Source: CBDCPI01 sp965220245
GTDB lineage: Bacteria > Chloroflexota > Dehalococcoidia > Lucifugimonadales > UBA3495
DNA: 64,000 nucleotides
Reading direction: 5' to 3'
NCBI GenBank assembly: GCA_965220245.1
Contig: CBDCPI010000008.1
Span: 496,001 to 560,000 of the forward strand
Of this stretch, positions 18,702 to 27,199 are shown piece after piece. The notes under the pieces are model-generated. The model was not told the origin of the DNA. It made no database searches and was given only the letters and a program-made list of their open reading frames with translations. The first letter of the stretch is position 1; the number at the start of each line of letters is the position of its first letter. A program made the translations under genes and the position numbers.

Positions 18702-19101
18702 GTTTCCACCGCCGAAAGGCGGTGGCCCCATTGAAGCGCGGAGCGGCAGATAGCTCAGCTCGAGGGCCTCACCGTTTCCACCGCCGAAAGGCGGCGGCCC
18801 CATTGAAGCTACACTGAGACGACGGACCACGAGCCCATCGCTTCAAGTTTCCACCGCCGACCGGCGGCGGCCCCATTGAACCTCTCCTTCAACTGTACGT
18901 TTTGGTCGTACACTTCAAAGTTTCCACCGCCGGAAGGCGGCGGCCCCATTGAAGCTCGATGCCGCACCGGGGGCACTCGGCCGCCGGGAGCAATTTCCAC
19001 CGCCGGAAGGCGGCGGCCCCATTGAAGCTCGATGCCGCACCGGGGGCACTCGGCCGCCGGGAGCAATTTCCACCGCCGAAAGGCAGCGGCCCCGTTCAGG
19101 A
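18702..19101 (+). CRISPR. Orphan CRISPR array: 6 repeats of 36 bp, 5 spacers of 36-37 bp
   Basis: Repeats start at 18702, 18774, 18847, 18920, 18993 and 19066. The consensus begins GTTTCCACCGCC, has a palindromic centre (GCCG-AAAG-GCGGC) and ends GGCCCCATTGAAGC. Spacers are 18738-18773, 18810-18846, 18883-18919, 18956-18992 and 19029-19065. Repeat 3 varies in the loop (ACC for AAA); repeats 5 and 6 begin with A; repeat 6 is degenerate at its 3' end. Degeneracy at the right end and the ATTGAAGC-type 3' handle point to + orientation with the leader on the left. Spacers 4 and 5 are identical, meaning one repeat-spacer unit was duplicated. No cas gene lies in the window, so any processing must come from elsewhere. 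Confidence 0.9.
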
Positions 19102-19174
19102 AGAGACGCGGCAGGTCTGGAAGTTTTCCGGATTCCTTCGATTCACCCTTTCCTCTCACCCTTTCCTCTTGGCC

Positions 19175-19702
19175 TCAGCCGTCTTCGCCTTCTATCCTTG
19201 ATGCCCGGTGCAGCGCCCCGTGGATGAGCAGGCTGGCGTGGCAGATGCTCACCACGATTGCTCCCGCGTGGGAGACCGGAATCCCCAGCACGTCGTGGTT
19301 GTCGCTGGAGGTCACCGGCTTCGACAGCACCAGCAGGACCAGCGGCAGCGCTGCCCCCGCCGCGTTCATCAGCAGCGGGTACTCTCCCCGGATGGCCCTG
19401 ATGAACCCCAGCACCGCCAGGATGATCACCGCCGGCGGTATGAACAGCAGGGCCATCGTCCCCGGGAAGGATACCCGTACCATCGCTCCCCGCTCCGGGT
19501 TGGTCAGCCCGTGGGCCAGCAGCTCGGCGGCGTTCAGGGATGAGCTGTCCCCGTCAAGCCACACCCAGGGGAGGAACATCCCCGCCAGGGCGGCCAGGGC
19601 GGCCAGGGCGGCCAGGGCCACCATGGTCCGGGCCCGGGTGGTGTTGTCAAACCCCGGATCGCTCAGCTTCAGTTTCTCCAGTTTCTCTTTCAGTTCTTGC
19701 AT
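19175..19702 (-). CDS. Small integral membrane protein, unknown function
   Basis: 175 residues: a charged, coiled N-terminus (MQELKEKLEKLKLSDPG) followed by about four hydrophobic segments, including an Ala/Leu-rich VALAALAALAALAGMFLP and LLFIPPAVIILAVLGFI. Not a family I recognise. It is downstream of another membrane-anchored hypothetical on the same strand, separated by a strong hairpin that faces the other way. Confidence 0.6.
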   Translation of the reverse strand: MQELKEKLEKLKLSDPGFDNTTRARTMVALAALAALAALAGMFLPWVWLDGDSSSLNAAELLAHGLTNPERGAMVRVSFPGTMALLFIPPAVIILAVLGFIRAIRGEYPLLMNAAGAALPLVLLVLSKPVTSSDNHDVLGIPVSHAGAIVVSICHASLLIHGALHRASRIEGEDG

Positions 19703-19719
19703 CGCTGACTGCCCCTTGG

Positions 19720-19749
19720 AGCCCGGGCCCAGCGGGCCCGGGCTTTTTT
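19720..19749 (+). terminator. Strong rho-independent-type hairpin with T run on the + strand
   Basis: An 11-bp stem AGCCCGGGCCC / GGGCCCGGGCT (19720-19730 and 19734-19744) with a 3-base loop is followed by six T residues. The T run is on the + strand, although both flanking genes are on the minus strand. It could block antisense transcription emerging from the CRISPR side. Confidence 0.7.
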
Positions 19750-19772
19750 ATCGCCCGTCCGGGCGGTGGCCG

Positions 19773-20609
19773 CTAATCGGCGGCCACTCCGAAGGTCATC
19801 TGGATCCGGTCGGACTCCTCCCGGAACCGGGCCAGTTCCTGGTGCAGCAGGGTGATGGCCGGCGGTATCGCCTGGAAGTCCTCGTAGAGGGCGGCGAAGT
19901 GGGCCGAGAGGCTCTGCTTGGTGATGATCACGTTCATGTCGTGGAGTTCCAGCATGATCAGCTGCGCTTGGCCCAGGGTCCGGAAGGCCTGGTCCCGCCA
20001 GTTCAGGTAGATCTCCTGCTCCTTGGCGTCGATCAGCTCGGCCCGTTGCCGGTCCTCCCGGCTGGAGATCTGAGCGGTCAGCCGCTTCTGGACCTGGAAG
20101 TACTCCCCGGCCATGGCGTCGGCCCGGTCTATCCGGTAGGCGAACCGCTTGTACTCGTCCGCGGCCTGCCTGTAGCGGGGAGTCCAGGCCCGTTTCAGTT
20201 GCTCCACCGCCTGGATGTACTTGGTGGGCGACGGTTCCAGCTCGGTCTGGAGCCGGTTCAGGTACTCGACGGCGTCCCGCACCGCGTGCTCGCTGGGGTG
20301 TTCGTAGGGGGCGTACTTGTCCGGGGTCGGCGAGGGTTGGGGCTGGCCCGGCGGCGCTCCGCCGGGGCCCGGCCCGGTCCCTTCACCGGCGGCGGGCAGG
20401 ATGAACTGCTGCGCGCTTCTCGGCGGGCCCGGGGGAATGATGTCGGTGAAGGAGTCGTTCAGGCTTTCCGCCTTGTTGTTGGTGCGGCTGGTCGCTTCCA
20501 CCAGCTGGGTGGCCTCGTTGGGCCCTCCGCCGAACACGGCGGACATCAGGGGCCAGCCGATGGCCAGGACCAGCGCGGCGGCGCCGGCCATGAGAGCGTA
20601 TTTGAACAT
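19773..20609 (-). CDS. Membrane-anchored coiled-coil protein, unknown function
   Basis: 278 residues from ATG 20609, chosen because GGAGG stands eight bases before it; the GTG three codons upstream overlaps that site. An N-terminal helix (FKYALMAGAAALVLAIGWPL) anchors the protein. A Pro/Gly-rich linker (about 60-100) leads to a long Glu/Arg/Gln-rich helical region (AVEQLKRAWTPRYRQAADEY and beyond), probably coiled coil and exposed outside the cytoplasm. No enzymatic motif. It is upstream of the four-helix protein at 19175. Confidence 0.62.
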   Translation of the reverse strand: MFKYALMAGAAALVLAIGWPLMSAVFGGGPNEATQLVEATSRTNNKAESLNDSFTDIIPPGPPRSAQQFILPAAGEGTGPGPGGAPPGQPQPSPTPDKYAPYEHPSEHAVRDAVEYLNRLQTELEPSPTKYIQAVEQLKRAWTPRYRQAADEYKRFAYRIDRADAMAGEYFQVQKRLTAQISSREDRQRAELIDAKEQEIYLNWRDQAFRTLGQAQLIMLELHDMNVIITKQSLSAHFAALYEDFQAIPPAITLLHQELARFREESDRIQMTFGVAAD

Positions 20610-20698
20610 GGGACTCACCTCCGAAGTTCTTCTCCCTTGGGAGAGGCTATTGCCTGCCGCGGGAGCTCTTGCTTGGGCTTCCCGCTTTACCTGGGTTT

Positions 20699-20911
20699 CT
20701 ACCTGGGTCTTTCTATGAGTGACGCCGGGGTTGCTGCGGCTTCCGCCAAGCGGCGCAGCCAGCCCGGCAGGTGGGGCATGTTGGCCCGGGTCTCCGCCGC
20801 GCTGCGGCAGGCCTCGGCAAGCATCACCTGGACGGCTCCCCAGGGGACGGCCAGGGCCGGCAAGACCTGGCGGGTTGGGCGCCCGGCGTGATGGGGTCGG
20901 TCGTTTCTCAT
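20699..20911 (-). CDS. Small hypothetical protein
   Basis: 70 residues, ATG 20911 with GAGAGGATG-type purines before it. An Ala/Arg-rich amphipathic sequence without known motifs (PHLPGWLRRLAEAAATPASL). It may be real because it sits in the same direction just upstream of the 20609 gene, but its composition is unconvincing. Confidence 0.35.
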   Translation of the reverse strand: MRNDRPHHAGRPTRQVLPALAVPWGAVQVMLAEACRSAAETRANMPHLPGWLRRLAEAAATPASLIERPR

Positions 20912-21071
20912 TCTTTCATCCTCTCTTCACCCCGGTTGGGTCCGGCGGGGCGGTTGCTTTCCCGGCCCGCCCCGCCGGTCTGTTTGGGGTGGATTGAGGA
21001 CGGTCCCGGCATGGCGGGGCCTGGTTGAAGTTTGGGAGTGCGGAATGGGCGGCCAGGTCGAGGCGTTGCTT

Positions 21072-21648
21072 CTACCCTGCCGGCCGGCCGTTGACCGCCA
21101 GCGGCCCCAGGTCCACGCCCTCAAGGAAGGCGCTGGCGGCCAGGGCCGCATCGCGGCCCTGCCGCCGGTACTCTTCCCGGAGCTCCGTCAGCAGCTTGCC
21201 CAGCACGTTGTGCCCGGCCAGGCAGGGGCCCTGGGGTTTCGCTCCCCAGCAGGTGTCCCGGTGTGACATTTCAACTATTGGCCGGTTTCCCGTCTGTTCC
21301 AGGGCCCTTCCGAATGGCTCCGGGTGCTGCCGGAGCTTGACGCTCAGGCAGTAGGCCATCGCGGCTGCTTTCACCTCCTCCCAGTCCTCCCGGAACCCGC
21401 TCCTCTGCGCGCAGGCTGCCCGCTTGGCCTCCATGCCGGAGGGATGGGAGCCTATCGCCCGCTGCGCCCTCCGGCCGGCCGGGAAACTTCAGGGCCTGGT
21501 ACAGGCCCTCGGGTCCCTGGAAGGTCAGGCCGTTCACCGTCAGAGGGTATCCCCAGGTCATGTTGGATAGCTGTCCGTGCCGTTCCTTCGAACGCATGGA
21601 CCAGGCGGCTTCGTCTTTCCGGTAGACGGTTGCGTCGTACTTCACCAT
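21072..21648 (-). pseudogene. NADAR-domain protein (YbiA-like, ADP-ribosyl N-glycosidase fold), one frameshift
   Basis: ATG 21648 with GGAGAG upstream opens MVKYDATVYRK, then LSNMTWGYPLTVNGLTFQG and PEGLYQALKFPGRPE, the N-terminal NADAR signature. A +1 shift near 21465 moves the rest to another frame: QRAIGSHPSGMEAKRAA, RALEQTGNRPIVEMSHRDTC, WGAKP, AGHNVLGKLLTELREEY. With one base removed, about 190 residues of uninterrupted NADAR sequence result. NADAR proteins hydrolyse N-glycosidic bonds of ADP-ribose-type adducts, and some serve as antitoxins or anti-defence factors against DarT1-like DNA ADP-ribosyltransferases; no DarT is seen here. Broken gene or assembly indel. Confidence 0.78.
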
Positions 21649-21698
21649 GTGGCTGATCTCTCCTGGCTTGGTGCTGCCCTGTTTTCCGTGTCCCGCTC

Positions 21699-22463
21699 TT
21701 ACCGGAAGGGGAAGAGTTCCCCGGTCACGGCGCTGGCGCATTCCTCGAGTTCCCGCTTGGCCTCCAGCCAGGCCAGGGCCGCCTCTTCCGGGGCGCCGGC
21801 GACAGCCAGCGCGGCGGTGTGCTTTTCAGTCTCCCGGCACCTCCGGTAGGCGGCGGCGAAGTTGGCGAACTGGGGGTTGTTCCGGGGGTTCACCTCCAGC
21901 CGGCGCTCCGCCGCCAGCCTGGCTGAGACCATTCCGGAGGGGTCGGTGCTTTCCCAGAGCAGCGCCAGCGCCCTCCGGGCCCGCGCCTCCCTCTCCGCAG
22001 CGCCCAGGTCTTCCCACCGTTGGCTGCTCTCCGGGGCCGCGCCGCCGGCGGCGCAGTCGAGGAGTTGTCCGATGATTGCGCCAGCTTGTTCCGGGTCCCA
22101 GGGTCTCCCGGCGCAGGCCCGGCCCGGTTCTCCCAGCAGCACCCGGTGGAAGTTTCCGGGGTTGCTGATGGCGGTGCGGTGGCTGGTCTCGGCCCACAGG
22201 TTCAGCGCCAGGTATTCCCGGGCCTTCCGCTCCGCCTGCTCCCGGGTCAGGGTGTCCCGGGACTCCGAGGCCACCGTTTCCGGTCCCCTTCGGGTCTCCG
22301 GGGTTGCCGTTTCCGGTCCCCTTCGGGTCTCCGGGGTTGCCGTTTCCGGTCCCCTTCGGGTCTCCGGGGTTGCCGTTTCCGGTCCCGTTTGGCAGCTTGG
22401 GGCCGCCAGCAGAATGGCTGCCAGGATGATTGCGATGGCAGCCGGCAGTCTTGTCCTTTTCAC
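21699..22463 (-). CDS. Lipoprotein with an 11-residue triple repeat
   Basis: 254 residues, GTG 22463 behind GGAGGAGG. A signal segment (AIAIILAAILLAAPSC) ends in a lipobox Cys, so the protein is probably exported and lipid-anchored. Three perfect GPETATPETRR repeats follow. The rest is a helical, Ala/Glu/Arg-rich domain with several Cys (RACAGR, DCAAGG, RRCRE, EECASA) that could form disulfides. Not recognised. It lies between the helicase and NADAR genes on the same strand with short gaps, so it is likely part of one transcription unit. Confidence 0.68.
   Translation of the reverse strand: MKRTRLPAAIAIILAAILLAAPSCQTGPETATPETRRGPETATPETRRGPETATPETRRGPETVASESRDTLTREQAERKAREYLALNLWAETSHRTAISNPGNFHRVLLGEPGRACAGRPWDPEQAGAIIGQLLDCAAGGAAPESSQRWEDLGAAEREARARRALALLWESTDPSGMVSARLAAERRLEVNPRNNPQFANFAAAYRRCRETEKHTAALAVAGAPEEAALAWLEAKRELEECASAVTGELFPFR
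22276..22374. repeat. Three tandem copies of a 33-bp coding repeat
   Basis: The unit begins GTTTCCGGTCCCCTTCGG and is repeated without mismatch at 22276, 22309 and 22342. It encodes the GPETATPETRR repeats of the lipoprotein; a partial fourth copy follows. Perfect identity implies recent expansion. Confidence 0.85.
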
Positions 22464-22488
22464 TGTTGTCCTCCTCCCGTTGTCCTCT

Positions 22489-24075
22489 TCAGAGAAGCCG
22501 GGGGTCGACCCGGCGTTGGAACCTCTCTTGGGCGATGGCGTCCGACACTTCCCCCGAGGTCAGCCGGTCCGCCCCGGAGGGCGCTCCGGGGTGGAGCCGC
22601 CGCCAGGCGCTCTTCTGCGCTTCCGAGGCCGGGCCCAGCCGCCAGGGGGCGCTTCGCTCCAAGCGCGGGGCCGCTTCCCCCAGGGTCCTCCGGACCAGGA
22701 CGGCGGCGTCTTCCGCCGTGGCCGCCAGCGTCTGTTGCCGCCGCAGGGGCGCCGGACCGCTGCTCTCCAGCGTCACGGTGGAGACTTTCCAACCCCCGCC
22801 CGCCGCCGGCTCCACGGTGACGTAGCCCGGCGGTCCCTCCCGCCCGCTCCTGGCCCTGGCCCTGTGGAGCGGGCGGCCGTCGAACGGGCTGAGCCAGGGG
22901 TACCGGGCCCGGGCCCCGTCCAGGGGCGACAGCCGCTTGGGAAAGTCCGCCGCCAGCTCCCTCAGCTCTTCCCGGGACAGGCCGGAGGCTTTCCGCTTCT
23001 TGTCTTCTTTTGCCCCGTCCAAGCGCCAGTAGTGGATGATCCCGTCCATGTCCGGCCTCCCGGTGTAGTCCAGCACCAGGCAGTCCCGTTTCCCGGGGTG
23101 CTTGCGCAGGCCCCGCCCGATCATCTGGATGATGGTGCTCTCGGAGGCGGTGCGCCGCCCGATGATCACGCAGTCCACCAGGGGCAGGTCGGTGCCCTCG
23201 GTGAGGGTCAGGTAGTTGACCAGCACCGAGACCCCGGCGGCGGCCCGGAACCGGGCCAGCGTTGCCCGCCGCCGCCCGGCCGGGAGGCCCTCGGCAATGG
23301 CCCCGGCGGCGACGCCGCTCCGCCGCAGGACCCCGGTGGTCCGCCGCACCACCTGCGACGGGGTGTATTCCCTGGTCGAGGACACGTAGAGCAGGATTTT
23401 GGACCGCCCCTGGGCTATGGCGTAGCGCACCGCTTGGAGGTAGACGTTCTCCAGGTTGCTCGCTTGGTTCACCGGCTGCAGCTCGCCGTTGTGGTCGTGG
23501 ACGATGGGCGACTCGATCACTGCCGGGCAGAGCAGGCCCTGCTCTATCAGCTCGTGCGGGGTGATTGGCCGGATGACCCGGGCGAAGGGGTCCGGGCAGA
23601 GCGGTTCCTTGTCCTGGCGGAAGGGCGTGGCGCTGAATCCCAGCAGGTAGCGGGGATTCAGCCTCCTGATGGTCCGGAGCCAGCCGGGGGCCACGGTGTG
23701 GTGGGCCTCGTCGACCATCAGGAGGTCCAGGCGGGGGAAGTCCGGGGGTATCTCCCGGTGGGAGACGCTGTCCTGGGCTATTATGGTGAAGGGTTGGTCC
23801 CACTCCCGCCGGTCCTTCCAGACGATTCCGGGTTCTTGTCCGGACTGGAGCAGGATGAGGTCCCGGGACTGTTGGACCAGCTCTTGGCGGTGTACCAGGA
23901 GACCGGCCCGCCGGTTTCCGGCCACGGTCTGCGCCCCGATTTCGGCCAGGATGACGGTCTTGCCGGACCCGGTGGGCGCCGTCACCAGCAGGGACGGGTC
24001 CTGCCGGAGCAGGCTCCGGGCCTGCTCCATGGTCTCCCGCTGGTAGTCCCGGAGCTCCAGCCGGCCCTGGGGCAT
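22489..24075 (-). CDS. Superfamily 2 DEAD/DEAH-box helicase (ResIII-like)
   Basis: 528 residues. ELRDYQRETMEQA is the Q-like N-terminal motif, APTGSGKT (33-40) Walker A, VDEAHH (121-126) motif II, GFSATPF (147-153) motif III, and QMIGRGLRK (317-325) motif VI. The layout matches the SF2 helicases found in type III restriction enzymes, phages and plasmids: two RecA-like domains plus an accessory C-terminal region (about 390-528) of unknown fold. It likely unwinds or translocates on DNA. It is 10 bp downstream of the thermonuclease gene, suggesting a nuclease-helicase pair. Confidence 0.88.
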   Translation of the reverse strand: MPQGRLELRDYQRETMEQARSLLRQDPSLLVTAPTGSGKTVILAEIGAQTVAGNRRAGLLVHRQELVQQSRDLILLQSGQEPGIVWKDRREWDQPFTIIAQDSVSHREIPPDFPRLDLLMVDEAHHTVAPGWLRTIRRLNPRYLLGFSATPFRQDKEPLCPDPFARVIRPITPHELIEQGLLCPAVIESPIVHDHNGELQPVNQASNLENVYLQAVRYAIAQGRSKILLYVSSTREYTPSQVVRRTTGVLRRSGVAAGAIAEGLPAGRRRATLARFRAAAGVSVLVNYLTLTEGTDLPLVDCVIIGRRTASESTIIQMIGRGLRKHPGKRDCLVLDYTGRPDMDGIIHYWRLDGAKEDKKRKASGLSREELRELAADFPKRLSPLDGARARYPWLSPFDGRPLHRARARSGREGPPGYVTVEPAAGGGWKVSTVTLESSGPAPLRRQQTLAATAEDAAVLVRRTLGEAAPRLERSAPWRLGPASEAQKSAWRRLHPGAPSGADRLTSGEVSDAIAQERFQRRVDPRLL

Positions 24076-24085
24076 GGCCGGCCCT

Positions 24086-24643
24086 CTAGTTGGCGGCCCT
24101 CAGCAGGTAGAGGGCGCCGGCGGCCAGGAGAACGAGGGTCAGCCCGATGAGGATGAACTTGGTCCCGCGGCTTCTTCGCGCCTCCCTTTCCCGTTGGGCT
24201 TTCCGGTAGTCCCAGGGGGCGGCGGCGTTCCGGTCTTTCCAGATTCCCCGTCCCTGGGAGCGGGCGGCGTCCTCGGCTTCCTGGTACCGCTCCCGGTCCT
24301 CCGGTCTCGTCATGTAGCAGCGGGCCTGGCCGTCCCGGACCATCCGGTAGTTGTAGGAGTCCTCGGGCCGGCCCTTCTTTGAGTGGATGAGCCCCACCGT
24401 CCGGCCGTACTGGTCGGTGTCGATTGAGGTCAGCCACATCCCGGTCCGGCCGCCGATGATCCGGCCCAGGTGCTTGGTGGACTCGGGTCCGCCCCGCTGG
24501 GAGCTTTCCGGGGCGTCGATGCCGTAGAGCCGGATGCGCCGGGTGCCGGGGCCCCGGAACAGTCCGCCGCCGGCCAGCACCTCCACGGTGTCGCCGTCGA
24601 TGACCCGGGTCAGCCGCACTCGCTGTTGTTCAGGAGAGGGCAT
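24086..24643 (-). CDS. Staphylococcal-nuclease-like nuclease with a C-terminal membrane anchor
   Basis: 185 residues from ATG 24643. The SNase core is clear: RVIDGDTVEV (Ca-binding Asp), RLYGIDAPESS, DQYGRTVGLI and WDYRKAQ. Unusually for the family there is no signal peptide; instead a basic stretch plus KFILIGLTLVLLAAGALYLL forms a C-terminal tail anchor, which would leave the nuclease domain in the cytoplasm. It overlaps the end of the LRR gene by 14 bp and is followed by the SF2 helicase. A second SNase at 43873 has the opposite topology. Confidence 0.82.
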   Translation of the reverse strand: MPSPEQQRVRLTRVIDGDTVEVLAGGGLFRGPGTRRIRLYGIDAPESSQRGGPESTKHLGRIIGGRTGMWLTSIDTDQYGRTVGLIHSKKGRPEDSYNYRMVRDGQARCYMTRPEDRERYQEAEDAARSQGRGIWKDRNAAAPWDYRKAQREREARRSRGTKFILIGLTLVLLAAGALYLLRAAN

Positions 24644-25607
24644 GACTGGTGGTTCCCGGACCAGGTGGCGAGATGGGACGCGTAGAGCCGGCGCTTGGCG
24701 CTGTCCGTGGGCCTTTCGTCTTCGTCCGCTCAGTGGATGATATTGTTGTCGGCATCCCGCCAAGCCCGTCTCTGCCGTTCACTTTCACGGTTTCCAGCTT
24801 GGGCAGGCCGTCGAATTGCCCGGTTTCCGGGGCGGGGGTCCAGCCTTCGATGTGGACTGTCCTGAGATTGGGCATCGGGTCGAATTTGGGAACGGATAGC
24901 CCTTTTTCGGGTCTTGTGTACATGTCGTGCGTCTGGATTATCAGTTCCTGCAGATTGGGCAGCCCCTGAAACGCCCCCGGTTCGATGGCCCCTTGGGGGT
25001 GGAATGAGATTGTCATTTTTTTGAGGCTGTCCAGTCCCTGGAACGCTCCCTTGGGTATTTTGAACTCTTCTCTTCCTGTGAGAGTCAGCCGGGTCACGTT
25101 GACCATCCCGCTGAAATCGCCGGCGCGCAGGTCTGTCCATATATCGGCATGGAAGTGTGTCAGCCGGTACAGTTCATCGCCGGTTATGCTCCGGCAGGAT
25201 TGTATGTTCAGGGTTCTCGTGATTCCCCGTTGGATGCTGGGGCTGCGCCCGCAGATTCCCGGGCTGGCGGGAGCGGGCGTTGTCTTGCCCGGTAACCTCG
25301 GCGATGCGGCTTGCTCCTCGGACGGTGTGGAGAGGCTTTCCATTACCAGGGCCAGTCTCTCCATTTCTTGGGTCAGCTTCTTCATCTCCCCGGCGAGTTG
25401 GTCAACGCTCTCGGCGAGGGCCTGTACGCCGGAATCCCTCTGGTCCGGGGTGACGGCCGGCTTGAGCAGGGCGTCTGGGCCGGAGCAGGATACGGCCGTG
25501 ATTGCGGCTATTACCAAGCCGCTGACAATCAGGCATAGTATCCAAGCCGTCTTTTTCCTCGGTGGGCCCCATTCCGGTGCGCGTTTGTTGCCGGTCTTTT
25601 CCTGCAT
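24630..25607 (-). CDS. Leucine-rich-repeat surface lipoprotein-like protein
   Basis: 325 residues. A basic N-terminus and TAWILCLIVSGLVIAAITAV followed by SCSG indicate a signal/lipobox or anchor. A coiled segment (DQLAGEMKKLTQEMERLALV) precedes BspA-like leucine-rich repeats (IPKGAFQGLDSLKKMTIS, IEPGAFQGLPNLQELIIQ, FDPMPNLRTVHIE, FDGLPKLETVKV). Such repeats mediate protein binding on the outer surface. After about residue 280 the sequence becomes Thr/Pro-rich and could be a frameshifted tail. It overlaps the thermonuclease start. Confidence 0.68.
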   Translation of the reverse strand: MQEKTGNKRAPEWGPPRKKTAWILCLIVSGLVIAAITAVSCSGPDALLKPAVTPDQRDSGVQALAESVDQLAGEMKKLTQEMERLALVMESLSTPSEEQAASPRLPGKTTPAPASPGICGRSPSIQRGITRTLNIQSCRSITGDELYRLTHFHADIWTDLRAGDFSGMVNVTRLTLTGREEFKIPKGAFQGLDSLKKMTISFHPQGAIEPGAFQGLPNLQELIIQTHDMYTRPEKGLSVPKFDPMPNLRTVHIEGWTPAPETGQFDGLPKLETVKVNGRDGLGGMPTTISSTERTKTKGPRTAPSAGSTRPISPPGPGTTSHALS

Positions 25608-26491
25608 CTTCTGTTCCGTGGGGGGGTTGGCTGCTGGAGTCCTGTTGCCTTTGCGCGAGTCTCCCGGTTTGCCGGCATACCTTGAGGTCTCTGGGCTTTC
25701 TTGAGGGGTTGTTCACACTTGATGTTGTGCCGGTGGCTTACCCTTTCGCCGCCGATGATCGACGAGACCGTGTAATTGGTCTCGTTCTCCCGGGGCGGCG
25801 TCGGGTCCCTGTGGGAGGTGTCCGGGTAGGACCGGGCTACGGATTTTGTGTTCGGACCAGCGTTGCTGCCAGCAGCGTCTGGGCCGTTGCTTTTCTCATT
25901 GACCCGTTCACTTGTTCTTCCCGGCGGGCGCCGTCTTCAGCCCCTCGCCATGGTTTTCATCCTACTGGCGGGTCTCTCCCCTCCGTTTTGTCATTAAGTG
26001 CAGCGTTGCTGCGGGCGTGTCCGGATGCCGCGGCGGATGTGGGTCCTGGTGGGCTAGCTCCGGTCCTTTGAAGCTCATGGCCGCTTCGGCGTCGCGGGGT
26101 TGGTTGGGGAGATGCCAATGGAAGGGATTGATGGGTTCTGTTGCCCGGCGTATCCGGGGCTGTGCGTAATGTTCCTGGGGCGCTGGATCAATTTTGAGGG
26201 GGAAGCCGCTGCGGTCCGGGCGGTCCCTCGACGGCGGCGGTTGTCGTCCGCGGTCGGGAGGGGTTCGGCTTGGATGAGTTGCCGTCAGGGGCGGGAGACT
26301 GGGATGGCAATAGCTATGGCCCGGTTTCCGGGCGTGTCGGGACCGGGAGGTTGAGCCAGGGAACTGGAGGGTATCCGGGGTCCGTGGACGGCGCTTGCCT
26401 GCGTGCTGGCAGCTTCCTGCCGGGTCTTATGCTGCTGCGGAGCCCGGGTTGGCCGCCGCGGGCTGGTTGCCCTCTTCGTCCGGGAGCGGCG
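25608..26491. other. Gene-poor stretch
   Basis: No frame here shows protein-like composition or a family motif on either strand. A small inverted repeat CGAGACC-N8-GGTCTCG lies near 25771-25792 without a T run. I see no tRNA or other RNA. Confidence 0.4.
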
Positions 26492-27199
26492 TTACGCCGG
26501 CTCCAGGTCGCGGTCGGGGATGCGGTGCCAGTGCACCTGGCCGCTGCTGATCAGTTCCGTCACCTCGTTGTCGTTCCGGACGCTGGCGACGGCGGCGATG
26601 GCGCGGTGGCCGGTGGCATCGGTCAGGTACCTGGCGTTGCGCCGGGCTCGCCCCGAGTCGCGCCGGTCCGCCGTCCACGATGTCTCGACCGCGATGTATA
26701 CCGTCTGCCCGTCGCCGTCGGCGCCCTCGATGACCAGGTCGGCGTTGATGAAGCTGTCCCGCTGGTCGGGGTTGGCGGCGCTCGGGTCATTGATGTTCCT
26801 GGCTATCTCGTGGAGCCGTCTCGGGGTGAGGGTTCCGACGAAGTCCAGGTCCAGGTTGGCCGCTATGATTTCGGTGAAGTCGGCGACGCGGGTGCGGGCG
26901 TGGCCTCCCTTCACGACGCTGATGTCGGACTCGATCCGGTTCATCCGGGCGTCGGCCCGTTCGTTGAACTGAGTCTGTTGTTCGTTGAACTTGGCCTGTT
27001 GTTCGTTGAATCCCTTCTGCTCCTCGATGAAGCCCTCGATTCGTTCGTTGAACTGGAGTTGGCGTTCCATGAAAACATCAAACCGCGTGGGCAGCTGAAG
27101 CAGCTCCTCGCCCAGGATGCGGGCACGGACTGCTTCCCGCCACGAGGGGTTGGCGTCCAGGGCTTGGAGGAAGTCGTCCAGGGAGTTGATGGTCATCAT
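26492..27199 (-). CDS. Coiled-coil plus PD-(D/E)XK-like C-terminal domain protein (DUF3782-like)
   Basis: 235 residues; ATG 27199 follows AGGAGCG. After a short N-terminal helix there are heptad repeats rich in FNEQQ/FNER (about 47-85), an obvious coiled coil for self-association. The C-terminal half (NADLVIEGADGDGQTVYIAV, then ETSWTADRRDSGRA and HRAIAAVASV) has the beta-alpha pattern and Asp/Glu placement of small restriction-nuclease-fold proteins common in cyanobacteria and Chloroflexi. The nuclease assignment is inference; no partner is seen. Confidence 0.6.
   Translation of the reverse strand: MMTINSLDDFLQALDANPSWREAVRARILGEELLQLPTRFDVFMERQLQFNERIEGFIEEQKGFNEQQAKFNEQQTQFNERADARMNRIESDISVVKGGHARTRVADFTEIIAANLDLDFVGTLTPRRLHEIARNINDPSAANPDQRDSFINADLVIEGADGDGQTVYIAVETSWTADRRDSGRARRNARYLTDATGHRAIAAVASVRNDNEVTELISSGQVHWHRIPDRDLEPA

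Noticed and set aside
18702..19101. Protein frames across the CRISPR array
   Set aside because: They only reflect the repeat period; the 36-bp repeats with unique spacers are clearly an array.
19720..19749. Terminator for the minus-strand gene ending at 19773
   Set aside because: The T run follows the hairpin on the + strand; on the minus strand the hairpin is preceded by A residues and followed by CCAAGG.
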